Origin: Actinacidiphila glaucinigra
GTDB taxonomy: Bacteria; Actinomycetota; Actinomycetes; Streptomycetales; Streptomycetaceae
Length of the DNA stretch: 64,000 nt
Assembly: GCF_900188405.1 (NCBI RefSeq)
Contig: NZ_FZOF01000021.1
Span: forward strand, 105,878 to 169,877
Reading direction: 5' to 3'
Made by a program: the position numbers and the translations under genes. The notes below the pieces were generated by a model. That model searched no databases, was not told where the DNA came from, and was given only the letters and a program-made list of their open reading frames with translations. Shown here one piece after another: positions 24,539 through 34,249 of the stretch (positions within the stretch are counted from its first letter, which is position 1; every line of letters begins with the position of its first letter).

Positions 24539-26403
24539 GTCCGGGCGCCTGGCTTCGCCCGGGCGAGGTTCACGCCGCTGGCGATGATCCCGATATGGCT
24601 GAAAGCCTGGGGGAAGTTGCCCATGAAGTCTCCAGTGGTGGGGTCGATCTGCTCCGGCAGCAACCCGAGCGGGCTCGTGCGGGCGCACAGCGAGGTGTAC
24701 AGCTCCTCGGCCTCGTCGATACGGCCCTGTGCGGCCAGGTTGTCGGCCAGCCAGAAACTGCACAGCACGAAGGCGCCCTCGTCACCGGGCAGGCCGTCGG
24801 GCGACTCCTCGTGCAAGTAGCGGAAGAGCAGTCCGTCGCCGGCCGACAGGCGCTCGGCAATAGCCGCGGTGGTCGCCGTCATCCGTGGGTGTCCGGCCGG
24901 CACCACATGGCGCAGCGGAAGCGCGAGCAGGCTCGCGTCGAGCACTCCGCCGCCGTCCAGATGCGCGCTCAGGGTCTGCGCGTCCTCGTCCCAAGACTCC
25001 TCCAGGATGAGTCGGCGCAGCCGATCGGCCGAGGCGCGCCAGGACGTGGTCGGTCCGGGCAGGCCGAGCCGCTCACCGATGGCCGCGGCCCGGTCCAGGG
25101 CAACCTGGCACATCGCGGCCGAGTACGTGAACACCCGGCCGTCGCTGCGCACCTCCCAGATTCCCTGGTCCGGCTGGCGCCACGCCTGCTCTGCGGCGTC
25201 CGCCAGCCCCGCCAGGCCCGCCCACAGCGCGGGCTGCACCTGCCTGCCCGAGCGCAGCCACTGGTCGGTGCGCAGCCACTGGTCGGCGCAGTCCAGGATC
25301 TCGCCGTACACGTCGTGCTGGCGCTGGTCGGCCGCGCCGTTTCCCCACCGCACTGGGGCCGAGCGGCGGTACCCCTCCAACTCGGTGTCCTCGATTTCGT
25401 CGGGTACGGGGCCGCCGTCGAGGTTGTACATGATCCGGGGGCTGCGGCTTTGCTCGACGGCGTCCAGGACCCAGCCGAGGAAGGCGTCTGCCTCGCCGGT
25501 GAAGCCGATGCGCCGCAGGGCGAACACGGCGTAGGCGGCGTCCCGGATCCAGGCGTAGCGGTAGTCCCAGTTCCGCACTCCCCCGACCGGCGCGGGCAGG
25601 GAGGAGGTGAGTGCCGCGACCAGGGCGCCGTTGGCCCAGTCGTCGCACACCTTCAAGGTGATGGCGGCGCGCCGGACCAGGGCCTCTTGGGGGCCGGAGT
25701 AGTGGAAGTGCTTCATCCAGCGTCGCCACGCCTGCGCGGTGTCCGCCAGTGTTGCTTCGGCTTCGAACCTGTGGTGGCGATGGAAGCGGCCCCAGGACAG
25801 GACGAGGTCGAGGTGTTCGCCCTGCCTGAGGTCGTGGATGCTGTGCAGGCCGGTCAAAGGATGGTTGGAGCGCAGGTGCAGGCGCAGGTCCGGTCGCCGC
25901 GAGGGTCTCAGCTGCAGGCCGCTGAACAACGTCTGCGCCGCGCAGCCGCCACGGGGTTCCACCGTCACCTGCAGGCGGACGTGTCCGGACAGGACCACGG
26001 CGGAGCGGACGAGTTCGTGCCGTCCAGCTGGAAGGTCGTCGGAGAGGTCGGCGCCGGGCCGCACGGTCAGCGCGTCCGTGACGCGCACCAGACCGGTGGC
26101 AGTGCGCATCTCGGTGATCAGTACACCGGTGTCGGGCTCGTAGCGCTGCCGGGCCTCGACCAGGTCCTCGGGCGTCACCGTGAAGTGCCCGCCGCGGGCG
26201 CGGTCGAGCAGGCCGCAGAACAGCGGATCGGAGTCGAACCGGGGCAGGCACATCCAGGCAATCGACCCGTCCAGGCCGACCAGCGCGGCCGTCGAACCGT
26301 CCCCGATGACGCCGAGGTCCTCCAGCGGCAGGTAGCCCTGCCGCCTGCGGACTGGGCGGAATGGGGGATCGGGATCGTGCACGGCTCCTCGCTTCCGCAT
26401 CAT
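24535..26403 (-). CDS. GH15 family glycoside hydrolase (glucoamylase/trehalase-like)
   Basis: About 622 residues, cytoplasmic (no signal peptide). The N-terminal beta domain begins LPLEDLGVIGDGSTAALVG and GSIAWMCLPRFDSDPLFCGL, the hallmark of this GH15 group. The alpha/alpha barrel holds NWDYRYAWIRDAAYAVFALR, GIWEVRSDG (first catalytic glutamate) and LLPEQIDPTTGDFMGNFPQA with FSHIGIIASGVNLARA near the end (second glutamate region). Relatives hydrolyse trehalose or alpha-1,4-glucans. A local tandem duplication, WLRTDQWLR, comes from a 15-base repeat near 25252-25281. The stop overlaps the next gene (ATGA), so it leads the GH15-zwf-gntK operon. ATG at 26403 or 26400 is the likely start. Confidence 0.88.
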   Translation of the reverse strand: MMRKRGAVHDPDPPFRPVRRRQGYLPLEDLGVIGDGSTAALVGLDGSIAWMCLPRFDSDPLFCGLLDRARGGHFTVTPEDLVEARQRYEPDTGVLITEMRTATGLVRVTDALTVRPGADLSDDLPAGRHELVRSAVVLSGHVRLQVTVEPRGGCAAQTLFSGLQLRPSRRPDLRLHLRSNHPLTGLHSIHDLRQGEHLDLVLSWGRFHRHHRFEAEATLADTAQAWRRWMKHFHYSGPQEALVRRAAITLKVCDDWANGALVAALTSSLPAPVGGVRNWDYRYAWIRDAAYAVFALRRIGFTGEADAFLGWVLDAVEQSRSPRIMYNLDGGPVPDEIEDTELEGYRRSAPVRWGNGAADQRQHDVYGEILDCADQWLRTDQWLRSGRQVQPALWAGLAGLADAAEQAWRQPDQGIWEVRSDGRVFTYSAAMCQVALDRAAAIGERLGLPGPTTSWRASADRLRRLILEESWDEDAQTLSAHLDGGGVLDASLLALPLRHVVPAGHPRMTATTAAIAERLSAGDGLLFRYLHEESPDGLPGDEGAFVLCSFWLADNLAAQGRIDEAEELYTSLCARTSPLGLLPEQIDPTTGDFMGNFPQAFSHIGIIASGVNLARAKPGART

Positions 26404-26447
26404 CGCGCACCGTCCGCGGTGCTGTATCACGTCGGGGACGGCACCAG

Positions 26448-27497
26448 CTAGAAGGTGATCAGCACCTTCACCACGTCTTCGAGCTTCTTGTCCGCGACCT
26501 CGAAAGCCCGCTCCATGTCGTCAAAGTGGAACGTGTGGGTGGTCATGGGCGTCGGATCGAGGCGCTTCGCCTCCAGCAAGCGCAGCAGCCGTTCCATGCG
26601 GAGCCGGCCGCCGGGGCACAGTCCGGTCGCGATCGTCTTGTCCGCCATGCCGACGCCCCATTCGACACGGGGAATACGCACGAACTCGCCCTCGCCGAAG
26701 TAGCCGATGACGGAGACAGTGCCGCCGGGCTTGGTGACTTTAACGGCCGTCTGGAAGGTGATGTCCGCGCCCAGTGCCTCGATGGCGGTGTCGACCCCCT
26801 GGCCGCCGGTCAGCTCGTGGATCCGCTCCACGACGTCCTCGCTGGTGAAATCCACGATCTCGTCGGCGCCGTACTCTCGGGCCAGCTTCTGCCGGCTCGC
26901 GACCGATTCGACGCCGATGACCCGGCCGGCGCCGCGGAGCCTGGCCCCCGCGGTGGCCATCAGACCCACCGGTCCCTGCGCGAGCACGGCCACGGTTCCG
27001 CCGATCGGGATGTTTCCCTTCTCCGCTCCCATGAATCCCGTCGACAGCATGTCGGCGCAGTAGACCGCCACATCGTCGTCGATGGCATCGGGAATCCTGG
27101 CGAGATTGGCATCGGCGTCATTGACGTGGAAGTACTCCGCGAAGACACCGTCCTTGGAATTCGCGAACTTGAAGCCGCCAAGCGGGCCACCGGACTGTGA
27201 CGGGAACCCGTTCTGGGAGGCCAGGTCACCCCAGTCGGGAGTGATGGCGCCCACCAGCACCCGGTCGCCGGGCCGGAAGTCCTTCACCTCGCTGCCCACG
27301 GCATGCACGGTGCCCACCGCCTCATGGCCCAGCGTCAGGTTCTCCCGCGGGCCGATGCCCCCTTGAACAGTATGGGAATCGGATGTACAGATCAGGGCCC
27401 TGGTCGTCTTGACCACGGCGTCACCCGGACCAGGCTCCGGCACGGGCTTGTCCATGAAACCCACCCGACCGATCTCCTTCATCACGAACGCCTTCAT
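26448..27497 (-). CDS. Zinc-dependent alcohol dehydrogenase
   Basis: A 349-residue medium-chain dehydrogenase of the NADP-linked secondary-alcohol type. The likely zinc ligands are C37 in LICTSDSHT, H58/E59 in GHEAVGTV and the aspartate in ADMLSTGFMGAE; the four-cysteine structural zinc lobe is absent, as in the Thermoanaerobacter/Clostridium enzymes. VAVLAQGPVGLMA is the Rossmann motif. An AGGAC..AGGCGG site precedes ATG 27497; the 25 upstream codons are not supported. It lies 44 bases before the GH15 gene on the same strand, so cotranscription is likely. Confidence 0.88.
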   Translation of the reverse strand: MKAFVMKEIGRVGFMDKPVPEPGPGDAVVKTTRALICTSDSHTVQGGIGPRENLTLGHEAVGTVHAVGSEVKDFRPGDRVLVGAITPDWGDLASQNGFPSQSGGPLGGFKFANSKDGVFAEYFHVNDADANLARIPDAIDDDVAVYCADMLSTGFMGAEKGNIPIGGTVAVLAQGPVGLMATAGARLRGAGRVIGVESVASRQKLAREYGADEIVDFTSEDVVERIHELTGGQGVDTAIEALGADITFQTAVKVTKPGGTVSVIGYFGEGEFVRIPRVEWGVGMADKTIATGLCPGGRLRMERLLRLLEAKRLDPTPMTTHTFHFDDMERAFEVADKKLEDVVKVLITF

Positions 27498-28087
27498 CCG
27501 CCTGTCCTTCCTCCCGGGGCCACGGTTGTCCCGGCAACAGCGAGCCGGCCAACTCGGCTCCGCACCCGGCATCAGCCGTCACTCCTGCCACTGTCCCAAG
27601 TCCCCAGACTGCTCGCGACCCGACCGCACCACGGCTCCCGGTGCCTGGACAACGCGTGTCATCCGGGTCGGACCTCGCCGGAAGCCATCCTGCTGAACCC
27701 GCCCGCGGCAACAGCGGCCGTGAACAAGCGCATGGTCCATGCGCGACTGCGCACGGATCTCACACACGTCATAGCCATGTAGTAATAAGTAATCAACTGA
27801 AAGCATCTCGCCACGCCGGGTAGCGGGCCTCTCTCACCAGGGGCAGACACGCGAGCTTCACCAGAAGCAACCCCTACCTAGCGGCCTCCCGCCTGCCATG
27901 GCACCGCTCCCACACGCCGTCCCCGACCCGCAGGGCCGCCGTGGCCCGCCGGGGGGATTCCCGCCGCCACAACCGCCACCAGACCGCCAACCGCTCGGGC
28001 GCTGCCGCACCCCCGGGTGTGCGGGGGCGATGGTCGGTCTCGCCGCTGGGCAACCTCGGCCAACTGCGGCTGGAGGGCCGGGTAGGT
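27498..28087. other. Intergenic region, nothing recognised
   Basis: About 590 bases. All frames are open in places because of GC content, but none has a ribosome site with protein-like sequence. An AT-richer patch at about 27775-27800 could be a promoter for the minus-strand dehydrogenase operon. Confidence 0.35.
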
Positions 28088-28522
28088 TCAGTGGCCGCCG
28101 CTCGTTCCGACATGGAACCTCGTCAGCGCGAACACGATGATGAGGTCGAGGACCATCACGGGAATGGCCCATGCCGGGTAGTACGGCACGAACATGAACT
28201 GGGTGATCAGGCTGATTCCTGCCACCGCTGCCCCGGCCCCACGACCCCAGCTTTTGTTCATCAGGACTCCGAGGCCGGCAACGACGAGCGCCACTCCGAC
28301 GACGAGGTGGATCACGCCCCAAGCGGTCAGGTCGAACCGGTAGGCGTAGCGCGACGACGTCGCGAGCACCGTGTCCTTCGCGATAGCGGAAGCGCCCATC
28401 AGGATGCTGAGCGGGCCACTGAGCATCAGCAAGGCCCCGGCGGCCAGGGACGGGCCACTGAGCGTCTTGCTGCTGCTCTCAGGTCCCCCGAGGCCTTGCC
28501 GCGAGTTGGGCATCGCTGCCAT
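28088..28522 (-). CDS. DUF7144-like four-helix membrane protein
   Basis: A 144-residue protein with four predicted membrane helices: GALLMLSGPLSILMGASAIA, GVIHLVVGVALVVAGLGVLM, GAAVAGISLITQFMFVPYYP and AIPVMVLDLIIVFALT. The order and the central TAWGVIHL motif are typical of the small actinobacterial membrane family annotated DUF7144. The start at ATG 28522 has GAAGG upstream; the longer frame to 28783 runs into the insertion-sequence end and is not supported. Function is unknown; relatives often sit beside stress genes. Confidence 0.72.
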   Translation of the reverse strand: MAAMPNSRQGLGGPESSSKTLSGPSLAAGALLMLSGPLSILMGASAIAKDTVLATSSRYAYRFDLTAWGVIHLVVGVALVVAGLGVLMNKSWGRGAGAAVAGISLITQFMFVPYYPAWAIPVMVLDLIIVFALTRFHVGTSGGH

Positions 28523-28731
28523 GACCGTCGCCTTCCTGTCAGGCGCGGTCACCCGCGCACACTGCCCGTGCAACGGCGGCCACGCTTCTCTGACAGGATC
28601 ACCAGATTCTTGCGACACCGCGACTGCAGCCCGCCAGGGGAAGGACATGGACACCTCTCGGCCAGCGCGTATCGATCGACAGGCCGCCGAGCTGATCCGG
28701 TCCCGCGATCCGGGTACTGGCACCGACGGGC

Positions 28732-30518
28732 CTTGACCCAAGGCCGGGTAGTTAACGTATTTGCGCTGGTGGCAAGGGGTCATTCTGGCTGGTGTAGGTG
28801 GCGGGTCCGGCCTTGTGGATGAGTCCCTGACTGGCCCATCGGTCGAGTTGTCGGCGCATGGTGCCCAGGGTGACGTCGTCGAGGTGGCGGGCGAGGTCTC
28901 GTGGGTGCCAGTTGCGGTTGGGTTCGGTGTCGAGGATGTCCAGGACGCGCTGTCGGCGGCGGTCGTCCGGCCGGGTGTGGCGGTCGTCGTGTGAGGTGGC
29001 GGGCAGTTCAGGCTCGGGTGCGAGGATGGCGATGGCCAGGCCGGTGACGGTGCGGCTGGTGTCCGGACGGCCGTCGTCTTTGCGGTCGTGGTAGCGGGAG
29101 ATGGGCGACTTGACCTTGCGGGTGCTGACGCGGGGCCGCCTGGGCGGGAGGAGCGCGGCCAAGATCCGCCGGCCGATGACGCCGGGCGTCCCGCGGCCGG
29201 TGATGCCTTCGGCCTGGAGCACCAGGTCCCGGGCGGTGTGAAGGGCGATGGTGAAGCCGCAGCGGTCCGGGTCTGTGCCGGGCCGGGACTCGGCGGCCTC
29301 CACCATGACCGTTCGCAGGGCTTGGTAGAGCGTGAGCATGGCCCACATCTCCTGCTCGACGCCGACCGGGTCGCCCGAGCGAAGCACCCGGCCCTGCCAG
29401 AGGGTGTGCCGCAACGCGAAATACGCGGTCTCGTGCTCCCACCGCTGGTGGTAGAGGGTGACCAGGGCCGAGGCGGGGTAGCGGCGGGCGTCGGTCAAGG
29501 TGGTGGCGAGTCGGTAGGAGCCGGTGAACGAGGTGCCGTCCTTGCAGGTCACGGTGATTTTGGCTTCGACGATGCGGACCGGGACGGTGCCCAGGACGGA
29601 CAGGTAGGAGCCGTCGCCGAGACGGGCCAGAACTGGAGTGCGGCGGTTGGTGCGCAGCCGGCCCAGGAACTGGGCGCCAGTGTCGGCCACGTTAGCCAGG
29701 AAGGCGTTGGCGTCGAAGCCTTTGTCCCATAAGACCAGCATGTCGGGGCGGAGGTGGTGCAGCAGCCGACGGGCGTAGTCGGTTTCACCGACGCTGGTGG
29801 GGCCGAAGACCGCACCGATCAGGGCCCGAGTGCCGGTCTCCACCAAAGTCATCAGCTCCACCATCGGGTAGCCGCCGCGGCTCTGCGGTCCGAACCGGTC
29901 CACATTCCGGTCGCTCTCGGGGACCTTGATAGAACTGCAGCCGTCGAAGGAGACAGTGCGGAAGGGCCCGAACCGCACACCGCGCGTCTTCGGCCGGGCC
30001 AGCGGCCCCGCCAGGATGTCAAAAAGACGCCGCATCGGGACGGTACCGACCCGGCGGCGCAGGTCCCGCAGGGCCTTCGCGGTCGGCCACACGGTCTCCA
30101 GCCCTGCCCCTGCCAGGGCCGCGGTCAGTTTCTGCCACACCAGCCGGTAGCCGACCTCCGGGAACAGGCACATCGCAAGCACGAAATAGACGCCCACCCG
30201 AGAGGGCAGGTCCCGCAGCCGGCGTTGCACGGTCAGCGTCTCTTCCAGGACGGCGTCAATGAGATCGAACGGCAGTACCTGGGTCAGCTCGCCCAAGTGG
30301 CCGGGAGCGAACCGCCCGCCGGCGACCGTGAACTCGCGGGACACGGTCGTCAGACCGGAGGGCAGGGCACAATGACGTGCATGCAACGGAGCTCCGAAAG
30401 TGGCAGACAGTCTTGGCGGACTACCTGCTCCAACGGGGCTCCGTCGCTCATGTTCCGGACCGTCACCAGCTCGCTTGCCACCAGCGCAAATACGTTAACT
30501 ACCCGGCCTTGAATCAAG
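28732..30518 (-). mobile_element. Complete IS4-type insertion sequence
   Basis: A 1787-base element bounded by 45-bp terminal inverted repeats (28732-28776 and 30474-30518) that pair at 43 of 45 positions; the inner 37 bp are perfect. It contains one full-length transposase gene. I could not identify a target-site duplication with certainty. The intact ends and frame suggest a recent arrival, inserted between the membrane protein gene and the old-yellow-enzyme gene. Confidence 0.85.
28752..30386 (-). CDS. IS4 family transposase
   Basis: A 544-residue DDE transposase. An N-terminal domain (FTVAGGRFAPGHLGELTQVL) is followed by the catalytic core: SFDGCSSIKVPES (first Asp), LVLWDKGFDANAFLA (second Asp) and YHQRWEHETAYFALRHTL, which fits the Y-R-E signature of IS4 proteins and holds the catalytic Glu. 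The C-terminal 60 residues (LDILDTEPNRNWHPRDLARH) resemble a winged-helix extension. The recorded start is TTG 30386; GTG at 30344 is equally likely and matches the usual first residues of the family. The frame is intact, so the element may be active. Confidence 0.9.
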   Translation of the reverse strand: MHARHCALPSGLTTVSREFTVAGGRFAPGHLGELTQVLPFDLIDAVLEETLTVQRRLRDLPSRVGVYFVLAMCLFPEVGYRLVWQKLTAALAGAGLETVWPTAKALRDLRRRVGTVPMRRLFDILAGPLARPKTRGVRFGPFRTVSFDGCSSIKVPESDRNVDRFGPQSRGGYPMVELMTLVETGTRALIGAVFGPTSVGETDYARRLLHHLRPDMLVLWDKGFDANAFLANVADTGAQFLGRLRTNRRTPVLARLGDGSYLSVLGTVPVRIVEAKITVTCKDGTSFTGSYRLATTLTDARRYPASALVTLYHQRWEHETAYFALRHTLWQGRVLRSGDPVGVEQEMWAMLTLYQALRTVMVEAAESRPGTDPDRCGFTIALHTARDLVLQAEGITGRGTPGVIGRRILAALLPPRRPRVSTRKVKSPISRYHDRKDDGRPDTSRTVTGLAIAILAPEPELPATSHDDRHTRPDDRRRQRVLDILDTEPNRNWHPRDLARHLDDVTLGTMRRQLDRWASQGLIHKAGPATYTSQNDPLPPAQIR

Positions 30519-30641
30519 CCCACTGGCGGGCTAGGTCAATGTGGGCATACAGGGCTCCTTCCACACCGTGGCCAAGGCATACCAATCGGACGTCAGCGTT
30601 GCCTGTCCAGAGTGACGACGGCCCTACTGATGCGTCGGCGG

Positions 30642-31742
30642 TCAAGACCGGTGGTATTGGACGGGAATGTTGACTTTCCCGCCCAGCGCCGTGGCGGCGT
30701 GGCGCGCCCAGTACGGGTCGCGCAACAGCGCGCGGCCGAGGAGGATGGCGTCGGCCTTGCCCGAAGCAACGATGGCCTGCGCCTGGGCAGGTTCGGTGAT
30801 TAGGCCCACGGCACTCACCGGCATGCCTGTCTCGTTGCGGACGCGCTCGGCGAACGGCACCTGGTACCCAGGTCCATCGACGATCTTGGCGTCGAGGACG
30901 ATGCCTCCCGTGGACACGTCCAACAGGTCCACACCCCGGGCGTGCAACTCCTTGGCAAGGCGGACGGTGTCGTCGGCTGTCCAGCCCTCGCGGTCATCGT
31001 CGGCGTTCTCGCTCAGCCAGTCGGTCGCCGAGATCCGGAAGAAGACCGGCAGGTCCTGCGGCCAGACGGCGCGGACGGCGTCGACGACCTCCAGCGCGAA
31101 GCGGGTACGGCCCTCGAAGTCCCCGCCGTAGCCGTCGGTGCGGCGGTTGCTGTGCGGGGAGAGGAACTGGTGGACCAGGTAACCGTGGGCGGCGTGGACC
31201 TCCACGACCTCGAACCCGGCGTCCGCGGCGCGCCGCGCGGCGTCGGCGAACACCCCGACGATTCCCGCAATCTGCTTGGTAGTCAGCTCCTCCGGTTTCG
31301 TCGCCGCCTCCCTGAGGGCGACCGCACTCGGCGCCACGGGCGTCCAGCCGAGTTGCTCACCGGGGGCAATGGGAGCACCGCCGACCCAGGTCCGCTCGGT
31401 GGAGGCCTTGCCTCCGGCGTGGGCGAGTTGGATGCCGGGAACGGTGCCCTGGGACTTCAGGAACGCCGTGATGCGCCGGAAGGCCTCGACCTGGGCGTCG
31501 TTCCAGATCCCGAGGTCGTACGGGCTGATCCGGCCCTGCGGGCTGACCGCGGTGGCCTCAGTGATGATCAGTCCGATGCCCCCGGTGGCACGCGCCGCAA
31601 GGTGCGCGAAGTGCCAGTCGTTCGGCACGCCCGCCTCCTCGCCGTCCGGAGCAGCGCTGCACTGGCACATCGCGGCCATCCAGATCCGGTTCGGAATGGT
31701 CAGCGACCGAAGGGGGAAAGGCTCGAACAAAGAGGTGCTCAC
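30642..31742 (-). CDS. NADH:flavin oxidoreductase, YqjM-type old yellow enzyme
   Basis: A 366-residue FMN enzyme expected to reduce activated C=C bonds with NAD(P)H. Visible features are PFPLRSLTIPNRIWMAAMCQ at the N terminus, HAAHGYLVHQFLSPHSNRR (the two active-site histidines) and ILLGRALLRDPYWARHAA at the C terminus. In YqjM-type enzymes the early motif reads MCxYS; here it is MCQCSA, so the cysteine near the flavin is present but the tyrosine is replaced by cysteine. GTG 31742 was chosen for GAGGAG 8 bases upstream; the frame to 31970 is not supported. Confidence 0.9.
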   Translation of the reverse strand: MSTSLFEPFPLRSLTIPNRIWMAAMCQCSAAPDGEEAGVPNDWHFAHLAARATGGIGLIITEATAVSPQGRISPYDLGIWNDAQVEAFRRITAFLKSQGTVPGIQLAHAGGKASTERTWVGGAPIAPGEQLGWTPVAPSAVALREAATKPEELTTKQIAGIVGVFADAARRAADAGFEVVEVHAAHGYLVHQFLSPHSNRRTDGYGGDFEGRTRFALEVVDAVRAVWPQDLPVFFRISATDWLSENADDDREGWTADDTVRLAKELHARGVDLLDVSTGGIVLDAKIVDGPGYQVPFAERVRNETGMPVSAVGLITEPAQAQAIVASGKADAILLGRALLRDPYWARHAATALGGKVNIPVQYHRS

Positions 31743-31990
31743 GAAACTGTTCTCCTCAGTGAGAGTTGGTGACGGGTCACACGCCAAGGACAGGCGCCCA
31801 GAGGACATGGCCTCGTTGCTGCGTATGACCGCGGGCTCATCCAGATGGGTGCGGGGCGCCCCGTATTGACGACAAGGCCTCGCAGATGCGCGACGACGCG
31901 GAGCCCGGGCGCTGGCCGTACGACTTACAGGCGGTTCCGGCCAACAGCTCTGGCGTTTGCGCAACGGCACTTTGCCTGCGCGGTCCGGTG

Positions 31991-32746
31991 TCAGGCGCTG
32001 ACTCCACCGTCGACCGTGAGGGTGGCCCCAGTAATGAATCCGGCCTCCGGCCCGACGAGGAAGGACACCGCGGCCGCGATCTCCTCGGCACGCCCGTACC
32101 GACCGAGGGGAACCAGTGAGCGCACGTATGCCGCCTGCTCCGAGTCCGCCGGGTTCATGTCGGTGTCGATCGGGCCCGGCTCGACGACATTGACGGTGAT
32201 GCCGCGCGGAGCGAGGTCCCGAGCCCAGCCTTTGGCGTAGGTGACGACCGCCGCCTTCGTGGCCATGTAATCGGCGATACCAGGGAAGGGCACCCTGGTC
32301 TGGGTCGAACCCGTGGAGGCGATGGACACGATCCGGCCCCCCACCGACAACAGAGGTACCGCAGCGACGACCGTACGGACAACGCCCTGCAGATTGACCG
32401 CCAGTTGACGATCCAAAGCGTTCTGGTCGCGATCGGCCTTGTCGACGGCCCCCTTGAGATACACCGCGGCGTTGTTGACGACGACGTCGAGTCGGCCGAA
32501 GTACTCCGCGACCCGCTGGACCATGTTCCGCACCTGCTGCTCGTCGGCCTGGTCCGCCTTGACAGCCAGGCCGCGGCGGCCGGCCGCTTCGATGGCGGCC
32601 AGGGTCTTCCCGCCCTGTTCGGGGTCCGCCGTGTAACTGAACGCCACGTCAGCCCCGTCGGCAGCCAGCCTGGCGGCGATGGCGGCGCCCAGCCCGCGGG
32701 ACCCACCGGACACCAGGGCGACCTTTCCCGCAAGGTTCTCGTTCAC
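31991..32746 (-). CDS. Short-chain dehydrogenase/reductase
   Basis: A 251-residue Rossmann enzyme of the FabG-like group. VSGGSRGLGAAIA is the cofactor loop, NNAAVY the NAG-like motif, SIASTG holds the catalytic serine, and DYMATKAAVV the Tyr-x-x-x-Lys pair; it ends GATLTVDGGVSA. GTG 32746 is preceded by GGGAG at 6 bases, a better site than that of the ATG at 32767. The substrate cannot be read. It lies about 250 bases upstream of the old yellow enzyme on the same strand and may act with it. Confidence 0.88.
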   Translation of the reverse strand: MNENLAGKVALVSGGSRGLGAAIAARLAADGADVAFSYTADPEQGGKTLAAIEAAGRRGLAVKADQADEQQVRNMVQRVAEYFGRLDVVVNNAAVYLKGAVDKADRDQNALDRQLAVNLQGVVRTVVAAVPLLSVGGRIVSIASTGSTQTRVPFPGIADYMATKAAVVTYAKGWARDLAPRGITVNVVEPGPIDTDMNPADSEQAAYVRSLVPLGRYGRAEEIAAAVSFLVGPEAGFITGATLTVDGGVSA

Positions 32747-32904
32747 AGTTTTCTCCCGAATTTTCATGTAGTGGGCGACCCTGTGAATCAGGATCGACGT
32801 ATTGGTGAACCGCGCCAAGAACTTGAGGCAGCGGGATGGTGTTGCGGACAGAGCATGCGCAGGGTGGATTCGGCAGTCTTCGAAGAATTACCGTGCCCGC
32901 CAGG

Positions 32905-34098
32905 TCACCGCACGCGCGTGCCCGCCCGGAAGACGGCCTGCACGTTGAGGACCGCGGTGGGGTCCTTCGCGGGATCGCCATTGACGGCCAGGAGATCGGC
33001 GTCGGCACCTACGGCGATCCGCCCCTTGCGTCCCTCGACGCGGCACAGCCGGGCGGCCAGGCTGGTGACGGATTTCAACGCTTCGAGTGGGGCTATGCCA
33101 AGTCGCGCCAAGTCGCCGACGCCGTAGGGAAGGACGTCGTGGGGCTTGGAGAGTCCTATGCCGGCGTCCGAGCCGATGGCGACCTTCGCACCCGCCTCGT
33201 GCAGCGTCCTGATCCTCTTGAGGATTCCATGGGCGCGTGCGGCGAAGGCCTTTGGGGGTTCGACCGCGTGGCGCGGGTCCATGCCCAGCGTCACACTCAC
33301 GTAGGTGTCGCTCTCCGCGATGGCCTTCAGGAGAGCTGGATCTGGTTCGGCATCGTCGGCGCTGAGGAATGTGACGTGTTCGAGACTGTCGACGCCCGCG
33401 GCGAGGGCGTCCCTGATGGCGTCCGCGCCATGGGCGTGGGCAGCCACGGGCAGACCGAGGCGATGGGCTTCGTCCACAACCGCGCGCAGATCGTCCAGGC
33501 CGTATTGCGAGGCGTGCGGCGGCGCCGAGCCGGGCGTCATCAGGCCTCCGCTGGCCATGATCTTGATGACGGCGCATCCGCGGGCGTGACGTTCGCGTAC
33601 GGCGGCGCGTAGCGCCTCGGCGCCCTCAACCTCGCCACCGAAGAAGTGGCAGTGGCCGCCCGTGGTGGTCAGCGGGGGGCCGGCGGGCAGGATCTCCGGC
33701 CCTCGCTCCGGGTACTGGGTGAACTCCTGTGCGAGGGCGAGTGAGAGGTAGTTGCGGTCGCCCAGGTCGCGGATGGTGGTGACGCCGGCTCGGAGGGCGG
33801 TCTGGGCCGCCGCCCGCATCTGGGGCAGGAGTTCCTCGTCGCTGGTGGCGGCCAGGGACGCCACGGGGTCCGGCCCGGCGTCGAAGGCAAGATGGGTGTG
33901 GCTGTCGATCAGGCCGGGCAGCAGGCTGGAATGCGCTCCGAGGTCGAGCACTTTTATGCCGTCCGTGGGCAGTCTTCCCTCACGGTCGACGCGGGTGATG
34001 CGGCTGCCGGTGACGTACACCGTGGCCGGGCCTGACTGTGTGAAGCCGTCGAACATCGAGCCGGTGTGTAGGGCAAGGGTTTCCATCAAGCGTTCCAT
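32905..34098 (-). CDS. Metal-dependent amidohydrolase (imidazolonepropionase/prolidase-like)
   Basis: About 397 residues of the amidohydrolase superfamily. LLPGLIDSHTHLAFDAGPDP carries the H-x-H metal motif, GCAVIKIMASGGLMTPGS the metal-bridging lysine, VAAHAHGADAIRDALAAGVD and SLEHVT further histidines, and IGSDAGIG the catalytic aspartate. The C terminus GRIAVGADADLLAVNGDP is the usual small beta domain. Relatives hydrolyse peptides, imidazolones or aryl amides. ATG 34086 is an alternative start. Codirectional with, but 158 bases from, the SDR gene. Confidence 0.85.
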   Translation of the reverse strand: MERLMETLALHTGSMFDGFTQSGPATVYVTGSRITRVDREGRLPTDGIKVLDLGAHSSLLPGLIDSHTHLAFDAGPDPVASLAATSDEELLPQMRAAAQTALRAGVTTIRDLGDRNYLSLALAQEFTQYPERGPEILPAGPPLTTTGGHCHFFGGEVEGAEALRAAVRERHARGCAVIKIMASGGLMTPGSAPPHASQYGLDDLRAVVDEAHRLGLPVAAHAHGADAIRDALAAGVDSLEHVTFLSADDAEPDPALLKAIAESDTYVSVTLGMDPRHAVEPPKAFAARAHGILKRIRTLHEAGAKVAIGSDAGIGLSKPHDVLPYGVGDLARLGIAPLEALKSVTSLAARLCRVEGRKGRIAVGADADLLAVNGDPAKDPTAVLNVQAVFRAGTRVR

Positions 34099-34249
34099 CC
34101 TGTTTGGTGGCATGCGATCTCTGCCGGGAGGCCGGTTACCCGACCCGGCGTCTTGCATGATCCCGAGAAGCGCCGGCGTACTCGGCCGGTGCGCGATGCC
34201 GGGGCGCCTTGGCGGCGGTCTCGGATGCGGGCGATCAGGGGGTCAGCGC

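Noticed and set aside
24595..26451. Open 618-codon frame on the plus strand
   Set aside because: Antisense shadow of the GH15 gene, which has clear family motifs and ATGA coupling to its neighbour.
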